Assembly: GCA_025200525.1 (NCBI GenBank)
Contig: CM045770.1
Span: 133,762,200 to 133,826,199, forward strand
Direction: 5' to 3'
DNA: 64,000 bases
DNA from: Camellia lanceoleosa
Lineage: Eukaryota; Streptophyta; Magnoliopsida; Ericales; Theaceae
Both the position numbers and the translations under genes were made by a program. The notes under the pieces were generated by a model. That model was not told the DNA's origin. It saw only the letters and a list, made by a program, of their open reading frames with translations, and did not search any database. Numbering within the stretch: position 1 is the first letter of the stretch; every line of letters begins with the position of its first letter. This document shows positions 1 to 11,800 of the stretch, piece after piece.

Positions 1-59
1 GTTCCTGAGAATTATTTCTATAGATATTTTCAGTTGCATTGCTTCATTTTCTGAGTTTG

Positions 60-310
60 TGCGTGTCCCGAAGGGTGCGCGGTCGACTCCGAAGCGCCGA
101 GAAGGAAGCCGGAGTTTTACCGGGCTGGAAGGGCCAGGGCCGCACGTGTGGGGGCCCGGGCCGCACGTGCAGGAGGTTAGGAGGAAGTGTTGTGTGCACA
201 CTGCCTAAAAGGCAGGTGTGCGAGTGAGGTGCGGGAAGAACTGCACGTCTTGCGGGGTGAGCCAGCACGTGCAGAAGGGCCGCTCGTGCGTGCGTCTTGA
301 GGTGCAGAGC
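60..310. promoter_or_regulatory. GC-rich block with three CACGTG (G-box) palindromes in the LTR
   Basis: CACGTG occurs at 143-148, 164-169 and 266-271, each preceded by G or GC, with related GCACGT and CTCGTGCG words between them. The block is far richer in GC and CpG than the AT-rich surroundings. CACGTG is the classical plant G-box bound by bZIP and bHLH factors. A role in LTR transcription is inferred from its place just upstream of a TATA-like and CT-rich leader region. Confidence 0.45.
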
Positions 311-1556
311 GTGTTTTTGCTCCAAATTTTGTGCTTTCAGCTATATTTTGATATTTTGCCCCTTTTTCTTTCATTTTCAGATTATATCACTCTCTCTCTA
401 CAATATTTTCTCTCATTTCCTCTCATCTCTCTCTACCCAAACCCACAAAACATTACATCTTCTTTGATCTCAAGAAATCCGTAGAGATTTTGATGCTAGC
501 CCCTTGTACCAAAATGAGGAGCGTGTCGAGGGCTTCGTCTTGACTGGTGGAGATCGTATTTCGACGAGGTTGGTTTTGGGCTCTTTCTCCTCTTCTCTCT
601 TGAGGTAGGAATTTCTTTAATTCTTTTCAATGCCTCTACTATAGATAGATATGTGGTATGTTTTTATTGCATAAAAATCATGTGGCATGGGTTTATTTTC
701 GAAAATCATGATAGTGGATGTGAGGCTTGGGTGTTGAGATAGAGATTTCATGAGATGGGTTGATGTTGGATTAAATTTTGGGGTGTGATTTAATATATGC
801 ATGAGTAGAGAGTCCAAGCCCTAAATTTTTGTAGTAATGTCTAATGGATAAAAAGGGATGGAATTTGTGAAATAATTATGTTATGAATTTATGTTATGAA
901 TTTATGAAATGAAGTTAATGTGTTGGAATTTGATTTAAGATTTAATTGGATCTTACGATTTGGGTATTAGTTTGGTGTTGGATTGACTATGTTTAAATAT
1001 AACAAAATAATAAATTGTTAATTGTAAAAGGGGGATATAACCATGACATTAGATTATTAATGAATTTACATTACCATTAAATAGAAATGATGTGAATTAT
1101 AACTTGTTGCCATGACAGAGATCTCCTATTTAAAATGATGGAAAGTGAATTGGTCATGTTTTTGTGAAATGAAGTAAAATTGAATTGAGGCATAAGGTGG
1201 AGAATGTTGTTGTAGAAGAAAAAGGTAATTGGTTTTGTAATGGAAGGAATGAGACGTTAACATAATATGAGTCCCGGAGATTTACTTGAGTTTGGATCAC
1301 TAACGCTTTACTTCTATGTTGTTGATTGTTGGACTTAAGACCTCATGAGAATTGAATTGTTAAAACACATGCGTTGAAATATAAACACTTAGAGGTTTTG
1401 TCCTTGGTCAACGATAGAGGATGACATTGTTGTGTTAAATGGTTGCATATACGTTTTACGCTTGAGTTGGTCCACTCTGTTGTAGTTGCGTGTATGCATT
1501 GCATTTGTTGGTCGTACCTTATCATGTTGTGATGATCGAAAGGGGTGTAATACATT

Positions 1557-1691
1557 GAGAATCAGAGGTACCATTGCCTTCCAGCTAGTGCCTGGAGAAT
1601 TGGTTGCGCTGAGAATCAGAGGTACCATTCCCTTCCAGCTAGCACCTGGTAAAATGGAGAAGAGGTACCATTCCCTTCTAGCTGGTGTCTA
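1557..1691 (+). repeat. Tandem repeat, about 54-bp unit, 2.5 copies
   Basis: The words GAGAATCAGAGGTACCATT and CCTTCCAGCTAG recur at 1557 and 1611 (54-bp period), and a shortened third copy beginning GAGGTACCATT follows at about 1661. It lies inside the LTR and explains the short open frames there. Confidence 0.75.
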
Positions 1692-3247
1692 GTAAATTGG
1701 CATGTAGTTGTTAAGAGGTGAAATCATTGGCTTACTGTGCTTGAGGCAAGTTGAGCAGAGATTTGTCGCTATTGTCGTCATATTTGGTTATGTGTATTAT
1801 GTATTATGATGATCATGGTTCGGCGAGATTGAATCGTCTTATATGTAGTGTAGATGTGTTTGAGTATGTTTGGACGTGTTGAGAGTGGTTGAGGGAGTTG
1901 TCTTCCAACAATGAATTATTGATATATCCCTTTAACTTGAACGTAAGGTTGGGATGCAATGGATGTGTGGAGTCAGACTTGGGTCTTTATTTTGAATTGA
2001 TAAATATATGAGAGGATTGGTTTTGGTGAACGTGTTTCAAAAATAAAGTGGGTATCATGGGTATTTGTCACAAATGGAGACATGGAAATGGGTAAGAGTT
2101 CGTTCATTGGGAAAAAGGGTAGTAAAAATGGAAATCGATGTTGTTAAATAACTAAATGATTTTGAGAATAGTACATATATATATATATATACTCTGGTTA
2201 CAAAATGTCACATTATTTATATGGTATGAGACTAGCATTCATGATCATAGCTATCTGTAAGTTGTTATTGTTGAGGATCATGTTGAGATCCCTGCTGGAC
2301 TATATGTTCATCCCACGTTGTTGAATCTTTTTCAAGCGATTATCAGGACGTACTACAAGATTTCAGATCTTCTTTATTTGTTGGCCACGGGGCCTCTTTA
2401 TGTGTAGGCGGAATGCCATTGATGTAAAAGGGTTACACCCTTCCTCTTGATATTTTTTTAAATGATGCAAGCCTACGGGCAACTTCTTTAGTTGTATATT
2501 CATGTTGCATTCATTTTTATCCGATTGAGAGAATCCTGTTGATTTATCCCTTAAGAATATTATGAGCTTCTGTATGCTAACTCTGAAATTGAATGTATAA
2601 AAAAAGGCTTGGTAATAGTAATCCGAGTAATAAAAAGTGGGGCATGACAAAAATTTTACTTTGATTTTCATAGTTTTAATTTGAACAATTGGGACATTAA
2701 AATTTTAATTTTGTTATAATTTAGTCACTCTATATCACTTATCGTTAAAATTTTGAACAGAAAATGACTGTGCAAAACTAGTGGAATCAAAGTGAAATTT
2801 AAAAAGAAAAATTATAGAGACCACTAAGTAATGAAATGGTCTATAATTTCTTTTAAATTTTACTTTAATCCCTCTAATTTTGCACTTCATAGTGATTTAT
2901 GTATGTTAAATGGATCCGTTTAAAATGCTAACAGTGGCATTACAACAAAATAAAAAGTACGTGATTCAAATTGCTCAAATTAAAATTGAGCAATGCTATT
3001 CTAACCCAAAAATTATACTCACTTTTTAAACTCAGTGATGTAACAATCAATTAGAATATCTAAGGAAATTCTCTAATCATTAACTAATTATCTCACTTAC
3101 ATATCATTGAATCTAAAAAATTAAAAAAAATAAAAAACAAAATTAAAAAACAACATTAAAATTAGGTTTGGTTTGAGAATAAACTATTTTAATAACTTTT
3201 TAGCTTTTCAGATAAAATATAAAGTGAAAAATTTAGGATGTTTCTTA

Positions 3248-3488
3248 GGCATGGTTTGGGAAAAGGGTTTGGGGGCTTTTTTTGGCTAAAATTGCCACAA
3301 AAAACAAAATAGGCTTTTTAACCCAATAAGACAAAATATCACATCTAACCCATAATCATTACATTCTTTCTCTCACAACAAAGTTAAAAAAGCCAAAAGT
3401 CCTTTCCAAACTAGCCTTTTTAGCCCCAAGCTAAAATAACCAAAAAAGTCAAAAAACCAAAAAGCCAACCCACTTCCCAAGCCATGCC
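3248..3488. mobile_element. MITE, 241 bp, probably PIF/Harbinger (Tourist) type
   Basis: The ends are inverted repeats: GGCATGGTTTGGGAA on the left and the reverse complement of CCCAAGCCATGCC on the right. The flanks TTA and TTG would be a 3-bp target duplication with one change. The matching place in the other duplicate (near 23352) lacks it, which gives a near-empty site. No coding capacity. The family is assigned from terminal sequence and duplication size only. Confidence 0.65.
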
Positions 3489-3615
3489 TTGACTTTTTGA
3501 CTTTTTACAGTGTAAAAAGTAAAAATAAAAGAGAATCTTTAATTTATTTTTATTTTTTTTGTAGAATTCTTTAATTTTTTAATGACTTTTTAAAATTTTT
3601 AATTATTATTATAAC

Positions 3616-4072
3616 CAGGACCGACCCTGAGATTTAGGGGACCCAAGGTGAACTTCGGAAATGGGACCCCTCTTACATTAAAAAAAAAGTTCATGGATAA
3701 AACGATAAATTATAACAACTTTTTTATTTGTTTGTAACAACAAAAAAAACTATTTGCACATATAATCATTAAAATTATAAACAAAAATTTACTTTATATA
3801 TTAAGATAGGAAGCAATCATTACAAATACTCAAAAAAAAATAAAAATCTAGTCTTGTTGCTTTATAGTTTAGCAGGCTACAACTCTTAAGATCTATGGAT
3901 TGTGTGTGTGTGTTTTTTTTTTTTTAACCCCATGTTCAATTGGGCCTATAGTATTTGGACCTTTTTTTTATATATCTAAAATACAAAATTATATTTAGAG
4001 ACCCCTATTTTCAACCCAAATTTAAAGGCCCAAAGCGCTGGCCTCTCTTACCTATTCTTAGGGCTGGGCCTG
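3616..4072. mobile_element. Non-autonomous hAT-type element, 457 bp (copy 1)
   Basis: It begins CAGGACCGACCCTGAG and ends with the inverse of CAGGCCCAGCCCTAAG. It is flanked by 8-bp repeats ATTATAAC and ATTGTAAC (one mismatch), the duplication length typical of hAT transposons. The orthologous copy is at 23483-23947, so it was present before the segment duplicated. No transposase frame is visible. Confidence 0.75.
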
Positions 4073-4624
4073 ATTGTAACTTTCCAAATTGGTCCTTAAA
4101 TTACAGATAATTTACCTCAATATAAATGCACATCACCTACGTAAAATAAGTCAACAAAAACAAAACCAAAACCAAATACAATCCTTGATGTGAACCCAAG
4201 CCACACACTGCCTCACAGTCTTTATTCTTTCTTCTTCTTCCTTGATAGTATATATAAATACCCCAAGTCACACATTAATCAATTACTTTTTCTCTCTCTT
4301 TTTTCCTTCTCAATCACTTTTTCTCTTACACACTCTACTCTTAAACTCCAAAACTATTTTCAAAATATACAACCAAATAAACCCCCAAAAAAAAAAAATT
4401 AAACACTCTCTCCAAAAAAAATTTATGAAATTTTATCTCAAAACACAAACCAAACACATCTGAAAAATCTCAATTTTAGATATAGCACAAAAAATGAAAA
4501 CTAAATCAATATTTTAAAAGAAAAACCACTCTAATCTGAATACTTGCCCCATTTGAATTAGAATCTACATTTAACATGGGGTTGTTGCAATTCTTGGTCG
4601 ATAACTTTGTAGGAAATTCTTTTT

Positions 4625-4638
4625 TAGTATCAGAGCCA
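4625..4638 (+). other. Primer-binding site of the endogenous pararetrovirus
   Basis: TAGTATCAGAGCCA differs by one base from the TGGTATCAGAGCCA that pairs with the 3' end of initiator tRNA-Met. Caulimovirids use this site to start minus-strand synthesis and define genome position 1 by it. Its place 133 bases before the movement-protein region fits a short leader. Confidence 0.75.
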
Positions 4639-4770
4639 AGTTAGTTTTAGAGTTGATTTAATCTCTTCCCATATAATCGATGTGACACCTAAGTCACAGA
4701 AGTCTATAAGTCGTTAGGTCGTTAGGCAAGAGGTCGTCGTTGACCAATTGAGGTTAGGCAGAACCACCTG

Positions 4771-5451
4771 TTGATAGCTACAATTATTATGACAAGATTA
4801 TTTAAATCATTCTCTAACATAATTTATGGTGAAAGTTCCTCAACAAAACCAGTTATTATTAATCAAAGTGATCTTGAAATAGAAAAGATTGAACTCCAAA
4901 ATTGGAAATTACCCACCACAGATATCGATTGCTTATATGATAAGAAATTTGAACTCAAACAAACTTACAAGATCAAAACAATCGAACAAATTTTACCGGT
5001 AACCCAAGACAATCAAAATTTCCAGTTACTTGATCAGGATACTAAGAAATTTAATTTCCTACATTTAGGTCTTGTCCAAGTAGGTGTCGAACCTATGACC
5101 CGCCTGCATCTTAACAAATCTATTCTACGCACTCTTAGAGATATGCGACACCATGATTATGATGATTCAGTATTAGGTGTTATCAAATCCAATCTTGTTC
5201 ATGGACCAATTTACTTTGAATGTTTCCCTAATTTTGAGGTATCTTTAATAGATCCTAATATTATCAAGACTCTTACCCTTAACATCCAAACTAAACGTCA
5301 CAACATGGACTCTCCATCTTTCAATATTGTGGTTTGTTATTGTGTTTATCTCAAAACTATGACCACTTATTGTCCTGGCTTCAAATATATTGCTCCAAAT
5401 CCTAGGCAATCCACCATCTAATTTCATACTCATCAAGAAAATGCTGAAGTA
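4771..5451 (+). pseudogene. Caulimovirid movement protein (30K superfamily), interrupted
   Basis: Known role of the family: it carries viral nucleic acid through plasmodesmata. The frame runs 216 codons and contains the family's patterns: a hydrophobic stretch around residues 95-105, a region HGPIYFECFPNF near residues 160-175, and an Asp-containing IDPNI segment near residues 179-185, which would correspond to the conserved Asp of 30K proteins. A TAA at 5419-5421 stops it, but the same frame continues for about 70 more codons, so this is probably a CAA-to-TAA change. It is a fossil and cannot be expressed whole. Confidence 0.65.
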
Positions 5452-6050
5452 ATGGTTTCTCAAGTTATAACTTGGAAAGATGTCTTAAAAACTGATGTAG
5501 AAGATGAAGAAGATACATGGGTAATTTCTAATGTTGTTTCGGCTACTACTTTTCAACTTCAAACAAATCCAAATACTACCTTTCAAAATCCAGATGGATC
5601 GATTGTTCTCCGTTTCCAACAATCTAGATCTGTTCGTACCCATTCACAAACATCTTCACAACCACCTTCCACAAGATATCATCTCCTGCTCAAACTTATC
5701 AATACCCTCCTCAACAATCAATCGACCTGCCTTTACATTCTACCCGTAGACAACCTAATCAAATTCCACATACAAATTATACTGATTTTAGTCGTTTTCC
5801 TCAAGATATAGATTTTGATATTGATTCTCTATCAATTAATGTTATTCAAAATGATTTCACAATTAACCATGACTTACTCTCAAAAGAATACAATGGTCCT
5901 TATAATTCTCATAATAAAATTAATTTTAAAAGAAATCATGCTACTGCTCAACAACAAATTATTAGATCCAAATATTTCCTTACCTTACAACAACTACAAC
6001 AGCATGAACCATTTTTCCACTAGTATTTTCACTAGTACTGCCCTCGACAA
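5452..6050 (+). pseudogene. Caulimovirid polyprotein linker between movement and coat regions, frameshifted
   Basis: The frame of the movement protein continues to about 5660 with a Ser/Thr/Gln-rich linker. The coding signal then moves to another frame (about 5680-6030), where a recognisable FPQDIDFDIDSLSINVI segment and a long hydrophilic stretch follow. At least one frameshift and several stops separate the pieces. From 6050 to about 6765 only short, stop-ridden coat-like fragments remain. Confidence 0.5.
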
Positions 6051-6765
6051 CAAATAATAGTTCCCCCACAAACTCCTATCTACTCATTTTAATGTCATTC
6101 AGAAAAATTGGCTTGTCCTTAGTGGCGAACCCATTCAATCTGTACATCCTCCTAGTAAGACATGCACCCTGGTTTCTCTTTTTATGTTAAGCCTTATAAC
6201 TCTCCGCCAATATAAGGTATTCAATCCTCCAAAACCACTCCTTCAACCATCTACGATATTGGCCAACTTTATGAACAATTGAATTATACAAATATACACC
6301 TCCAAATAATTGGCGAACAAACTACTGAATTGAAGAACGAGTTGATAAACTCTATCTCTCAGTTCCTCCAAATTAGGACCGACAATCTCCTTTAATTAAA
6401 AACCTACCTTCTCCAGCCTATTCTTTCACTAATCCTTTCAATGAGTTCTTAGTCGAACTCACTAAACAAAAAGAAACCCTTACCAAGATTCTCAATGATA
6501 ATAAACCAATCCATTACTCGATTGTCAATACTTCTAACCCATCCACTCCTAAACAAGAAGGCAAAGATGTTACCCATAGCGGCACAATCAATGTCCTCTA
6601 GGATGACACAATCTTACAAAATTTATATGAACAATTCACATCAAACACTCCCAATCAAATAAACGAAACCTCAATAGTTACTGCTCAACCACCAGTTCGC
6701 AATTATTATCATCAACCTACCCTAATTGATCTCCAATTAGAAGAACATCATTATGATATTTTTTC

Positions 6766-7990
6766 TCATATTCTGATAGTGATTTACGCAAATGGAATCT
6801 TGATGGTAAATCCGATTACCAAATTCTTAATCTCGGCTAACATATGGCTATGGCTTCTAATGTTACTCTCGCCAAACATCCATCAAATAATACCGATGGT
6901 ACTGTTGTCCGCATGCCTATTTTCAGATTTTCTAGTCAGCTCAAAGGCTGGTGGAACAATTATCTCACGCATGACCAACTTTTAACACCCGTTAAACGTG
7001 ATCACAATGATACTCCCATCCTAGATCCCACAACTCGGCAACCCATTAGTGATGTCGTGACCACCCTAGTCGCTGCGATAACTTAACATTATATTGGCAA
7101 ACACCCAAATTGTTCTTGAAAGATCCAAAGAACTCCTTATCAATTTACAATGTCCAACCCTAACCCATTTTCGTTGTTACAAAGATATGTTCCTTTCCAA
7201 ACTCTATCAAAGGCATGACACCAACCAAGATTTTTGGAAAGAACGGTTCATTGCTAGACTTCCTACCCTTTTTGCTGAAAAAGTCAAAACCTGCATACGT
7301 GCTAAACACAATGGTCAAATCCCCTACAATCAATATACTTTTGGAGAACTTATATCTTCACAAAATGACTATCTTTGTGTAATGATATCAGACTTAAGAA
7401 CCAATTAAAAAAGGAAAGAACCACTAGTCCAACCGAACTCGAACAATTTTGTTACCAATTTGGTTACAATTCTATCCTTCCTCCCATCTCACGATCCTAT
7501 TCCCAACGAACCCCAATCCGCAAAACCCGTAACTATTCAACAAAACAATATTATAACAAATTTTCAAATTATAAAAAAAAATCTTATTATAAAAAGAAAA
7601 AATTCACTAATTCCAAGAATACATCTAAACCCAAACCCCATTCCTCTAAAATATCTGTCACCTGTTAGAAATGTGGCAAACCCAGCCACTGTGCAAATAA
7701 ATGCCTGATCAAAAAGAAAATCCATAAACTTGATGCTTTAGATGAGGTAAAACATCAATTAGAATCCATTCTTCTTCTTGACAAAGAACCTGAATCTGAC
7801 CCTAAAGATTCTTCTGAAAATCCTTCTGATAATGACTTTCAACTAAATAAAGTTAATAATGATATTAATACTTCCTCTGATGAAGAACCAAAAGATCATC
7901 CCGAAGATTCTCACGAATGTCCATGTCAATCAACAACTGATTATTATAAGGCTATTTTAGAAATGAATGGTCTCAGTATTAATTTCTAAC
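6766..7990 (+). pseudogene. Caulimovirid coat protein region with broken zinc knuckle
   Basis: The capsid core shows the words LRKWNLDG and QLKGWWNNYLT, typical of caulimovirid coat proteins. A Lys/Tyr-rich nucleic-acid-binding segment (about 7500-7650) leads to a C-x2-C-x4-H-x4-C zinc knuckle at 7663-7707. A TAG at 7666-7668 falls inside the knuckle, directly after its first Cys. An acidic, Ser-rich tail follows (7730-7930). A frameshift at about 7985 puts the C-terminal conserved helix, which ends at the copia insertion, into another frame. At least three frame changes are visible across the region. Confidence 0.65.
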
Positions 7991-8052
7991 CGCCCAAGAG
8001 AAAATAATTCTTGAATTTATGAATAATATTGATGATCCTGAAAAGAAACAAC

Positions 8053-8710
8053 TGTTAGGGAAAATATGTGATTCCCCACAAATAAATCAATCAATGGGAA
8101 TAAAAACTAATGCGGAAAAATTAGATCAAAGGCAACACAAGAATTTTTACGTGGTTCCTTCAATGTGAGGTACGTCTACGGGATCGAAATCCGATTCCGC
8201 TATCAACCAAATAAGTTTCAAACGATTACAAACGAGACACTAATGGTCTCACAAAACAACCTTTAGGTGAATTCCAAATAATCACAAATGAACAAGAGGA
8301 AAGACCTCACCAAATAGATGAATTAAAATCTTCAGAACCAGAGTTGCAGAAGACCCAAAATAACGAACCAAATCAACTTCCACACAAAGAAACAAAAACT
8401 TGAACAAATCAAGCACTCTTGACCAATCTTCCCAATTGTCAATTCATAGGCACTATTACCGAAGCAGTATATCTGGTATGGCAGCCGCACGTTTCTCTTG
8501 GGGAAAAAAAACAATACACCAAAAAATTATATTGTGAATCTAGGGTTTTTTTTTTTTTTAATCAAAACCTTAGTTGTTTCCAAATTGGATTGGGTCTCCA
8601 CAAATTAAATATAATAAATAAAAATATATTATAATTAATACTAAACCAAATTAAACTCTTTTTTCAAAACTAATTGGGTCCCACACTCCAATAAGAAGGT
8701 ATACCCAACA
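8053..8710 (-). repeat. 3' LTR of the copia element
   Basis: Matches 12757-13412 along its length. It lies next to the polypurine tract, which marks it as the 3' LTR in the minus-strand orientation. Confidence 0.95.
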
Positions 8711-8723
8711 ATTCTCCCCCTAC
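8711..8723 (-). other. Polypurine tract of the copia element
   Basis: Read on the minus strand it is GGTAGGGGGAGAAT directly before the 3' LTR start TGTTGGG, the usual primer for plus-strand synthesis. Confidence 0.9.
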
Positions 8724-8841
8724 CGACTTAGGTGGAGACATCAACCATACCCGCCAAAGTTCGACACTTTAAATGTTTGTCCCTCGACAAAGTCTTTGTC
8801 AACATATCTGAAATATTATCATCTGTGTGCACATTTTCGAG

Positions 8842-11800
8842 TTATAATAATTTCGAATCTAGTACATCACGAATCCAATGGTATCTTACATCAATGTGTT
8901 TCGATCTCGAATGAAAAGTAGAATTTTTACTCAAGTGAATAGCACTTTGACTATCACAATAAAGCACATACTTTTCTTGCTTTAAACCCAACTCTTGCAA
9001 AAATTTCTTCAACCATAACTCTTCTTTGCAAGTTTCTGTAATGGCAATAAATTCAGCTTCGGTAGTTGAGATAGCAACACATTTTTGTAATTTAGATTGC
9101 CATGCCACAGCTCCCCCTGCAAAAGTCATCAAATACCCCGAAGTAGATTTCCTAGAATCAACATCACCAGCCATGTCAGAATCTATGAACCCATCAAGCA
9201 TCGGCTTACCATCCCCAAAACACAAACACACCTTCGAAGTCCCTCAAAGATATCTTAGAATCCATTTTACCGCTGCCCAATGTTCTTTACTCGGATTAGA
9301 GAGAAACCGACTCACCACACCAACGGTGTGAGCAATATCCGGCCTTGTACAAACCATAGCGTACATCAAAGAACCAACTGCTGAAGAATAAGGAACTTTC
9401 AACATCTCTTCTTCGTCTTTCTCACTTGTAGGACATTGATTCGAACTAAGTTTGAAGTGACCCGCAAGTGAACAACCAACCGGCTTTGCTTTATTCATGT
9501 TGAACCTCTTAAGAACTTTCTCAATGTAGCTTTCTTGAAACAACCAAATCAGTCCCTCTTTGCGATCATGAACAATTTTCATACCAAGTATTTGCTTTGC
9601 CAGCCCCAAATCTTTCATAGCAAAAGATTTACTCAACTCTAACTTCAACCTGTTTATCATGGTAGAATCTTGGCCCACAATTAGCATGTCACCAACATAA
9701 AGCAAAAGAATAATAAATTTACCATCCGGAAAATTTTTCACAAGCACACAATGGTCCGAAGTGGTTTTAGAAAAACCATTATTCTTCATGAAAGAGTCAA
9801 ATTTTTTGTACCATTTCCGCGGAGCTTACTTGAGACCATACAAACTTTTCTTCAATTTGCAAACAAATTTCTCTTTCCCTTTCTCCACAAAACCTTCTGA
9901 TTACTCTATGTAAATTTCTTCTTCAAGATCACCATGAAGAAATGCGGTCTTCACATCAAGTTGCTCAACTTCAAGGTTCATACTTGCAGCCATGCCAAGT
10001 ACAACCCGAATAGAAGACATCTTCACAACCGGCGAGAAAATCTCATCAAAGTCAATACCTTTCTTTTGCCCAAAGCCTTTCACAACAAGACGTGCTTTGT
10101 ACCTCAGATTCTTCCTATCATTCTTCAATTTGAAAACCCACTTATTTTTCAAAATTTTCCTCTCCTTAGGCAACTTCACTAAGTCATAGGTGTGATTTTC
10201 AAGTAAGGAGTTCATCTCTTCTTCCATGGCCTTTTTCCAATCACCTTTCTTTGCATGCTCAATTGCTTCTTGGTAGCTCTTCGGCTCCCCTTGATCAGAA
10301 ATCAACACAAATTCATTGGGAGGATACTTTCTTGAAGGTTGTCGGTCCCTTGTAGATTTCCTCAACTCAAATTGTGGTGGCGGTTCTTGAGTTGGATGCT
10401 TTTTCTCAATTTCTGGCTCAACTTCATTAGGATTAGCATCATTCTCTACATCTTCAATAGGTGGCTGCACATCTCCCCCATTTTCATCATCAACTGAAGA
10501 TGAAGGAGATGGATCTATATCAATGAGATCACTAGTTTTTGGCTCTGGTTGATCGCCTTTGCCAAAGTCTTCAATTGTTTGGTCTTCAAGAAACACAACA
10601 TCACGGCTTCGAATGACTTTCTTGTCGACCGGATCCCACAATCTATACCCGAACTCATCACACCCATAGCCAAGAAAAATACATTGTCTTGACTTACTAT
10701 CAAGCTTGGACCTCTCATCCTTTGGAATGTGAACAAAAGCTCGGCAACCAAACACTCTCAAGTGCTCATAAAACACATCTTTGCCAGTCCAAATTCTTTC
10801 AGGAACATCACCATTCAAAGGATAGGAAGGAGACAAATTGATCATGTCAACCGCTGTCTTCAATGCCTCACTCCAAAAGGATCTTGGCAATTTAGCTTGT
10901 GAAAGCAAACACCTTGTTCTTTCCACAATGGTGCGGTTCATCCTCTCGGCAACTCCATTTTGTTGAGGAGTCTTCTTAACTGTCTTTTGATGCCGAATAC
11001 CTTGGCTGCGACAATACTCATCAAATGGCCCAATGTATTCACCACCATTGTCTGATCGGATGCACTTCAATTTCTGCCCTGTTTCTCTTTCAACCATGGC
11101 CTGAAAATGCTTAAATACTTCTAAAACTTGATCTTTAGATTTTAGTAGAAAAGCCCAAACATTTCTTGAATAATCATCAATGAAAGTAACAAAATAAAGT
11201 GCACCACTATGTGTTCTAACTTTTAAAGGACCACAAACATTCGAATGAATCAACTCCAAAACCTTTTCTTTTCTAGAAGCAACATTTTTATGAAAAGAAA
11301 TTCTATGTTGTTTACCTGCCAAACAATGAACACAAGTTTTAAGATGTGTACCTTTCAAACCGAATAAAAGCTCTTTCTTGAACAAAACTTGTAACCCCTT
11401 TTCACTCATGTGCCCAAGTCGCCTGTGCCACAATTCAGTAGAAGTATCATCTTCAAGTGCATTGACAACACCTTTACAAATTTTTCCTTGTATCGAATAA
11501 AGTGTATGAGTCTTCTTGCACTTAGCCACCACCAAAGAACCCTTTGTGAGCTTCCATATTCCATCACCAAATTTGTTGTTGAAGCCTTCATCATCTAGCT
11601 TCCCAGTAGAGATCAAATTAAGGCGAATGTCAGGAACATGCCACACATCTTTAAGTAACAACTTGCAGCCCAAATTTGTTTCCAAGCAAACATCACCCAT
11701 GCTAATAATCTTGGACAAACCTTCATTACCCATTCAAACAGAACCATAATCTCCTGCAGTATAGGTAGTGAAGAAATCAACTCGAGAAGTCACATGAAAA

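Larger units (their letters stand above)
1..2649 (+). mobile_element. LTR of an LTR retrotransposon, right-hand part (left end outside window)
   Basis: No protein is encoded. The right edge is set by comparison: the segment that starts AAAATTTTACTTTG at 2650 is matched around 22767, where it continues leftwards into different sequence, so the DNA before 2650 was inserted. The element ends in TGACA, as LTRs end in CA. A GC-rich block (60-310) is followed by a TATATT-like stretch and a CT-rich leader (about 340-480), which fits a promoter and transcription start reading on the plus strand. A 54-bp tandem repeat lies at 1557-1691. Solo LTR or part of a complete element cannot be decided because the left end is missing. 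The superfamily is probably Ty3/gypsy, by inference only. Confidence 0.6.
2650..4563. repeat. Segmental duplication, copy 1, left arm
   Basis: This stretch matches 22767-24150 closely over its first 1.6 kb, up to the shared TTCTTCTTCCTTGATAGTAT near 4250 and 24140. Its last 100 bases (about 4460-4563) match 25245-25345 and 15897-16010. The part between 4265 and 4460 is AT-rich and CT-rich and matches nothing else seen here. No gene is visible: the small ORF that follows the same sequence in copy 2 is missing. The arm ends where caulimovirid-like sequence starts. Confidence 0.75.
4564..8052 (+). mobile_element. Endogenous pararetrovirus (Caulimoviridae), left part, decayed
   Basis: In order there is a tRNA-Met primer site (4625-4638), a leader, a 30K-type movement protein region, a linker and a coat-protein region ending in a zinc knuckle and an acidic tail. 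This is the 5' half of a caulimovirid genome, and petuvirus/florendovirus-like elements have this order in one polyprotein. The reading frame is broken by many stops and frameshifts, so it is a dead relic. The copia element at 8053 cuts it, and 309 further bases of it resume at 13418. No aspartic protease or reverse transcriptase region is present in the window. The left junction with host DNA lies near 4564. Confidence 0.8.

Noticed and set aside
39..484. Overlapping frames in the first 500 bases
   Set aside because: They reflect the GC-rich promoter block of an LTR. No protein-like sequence in any frame.
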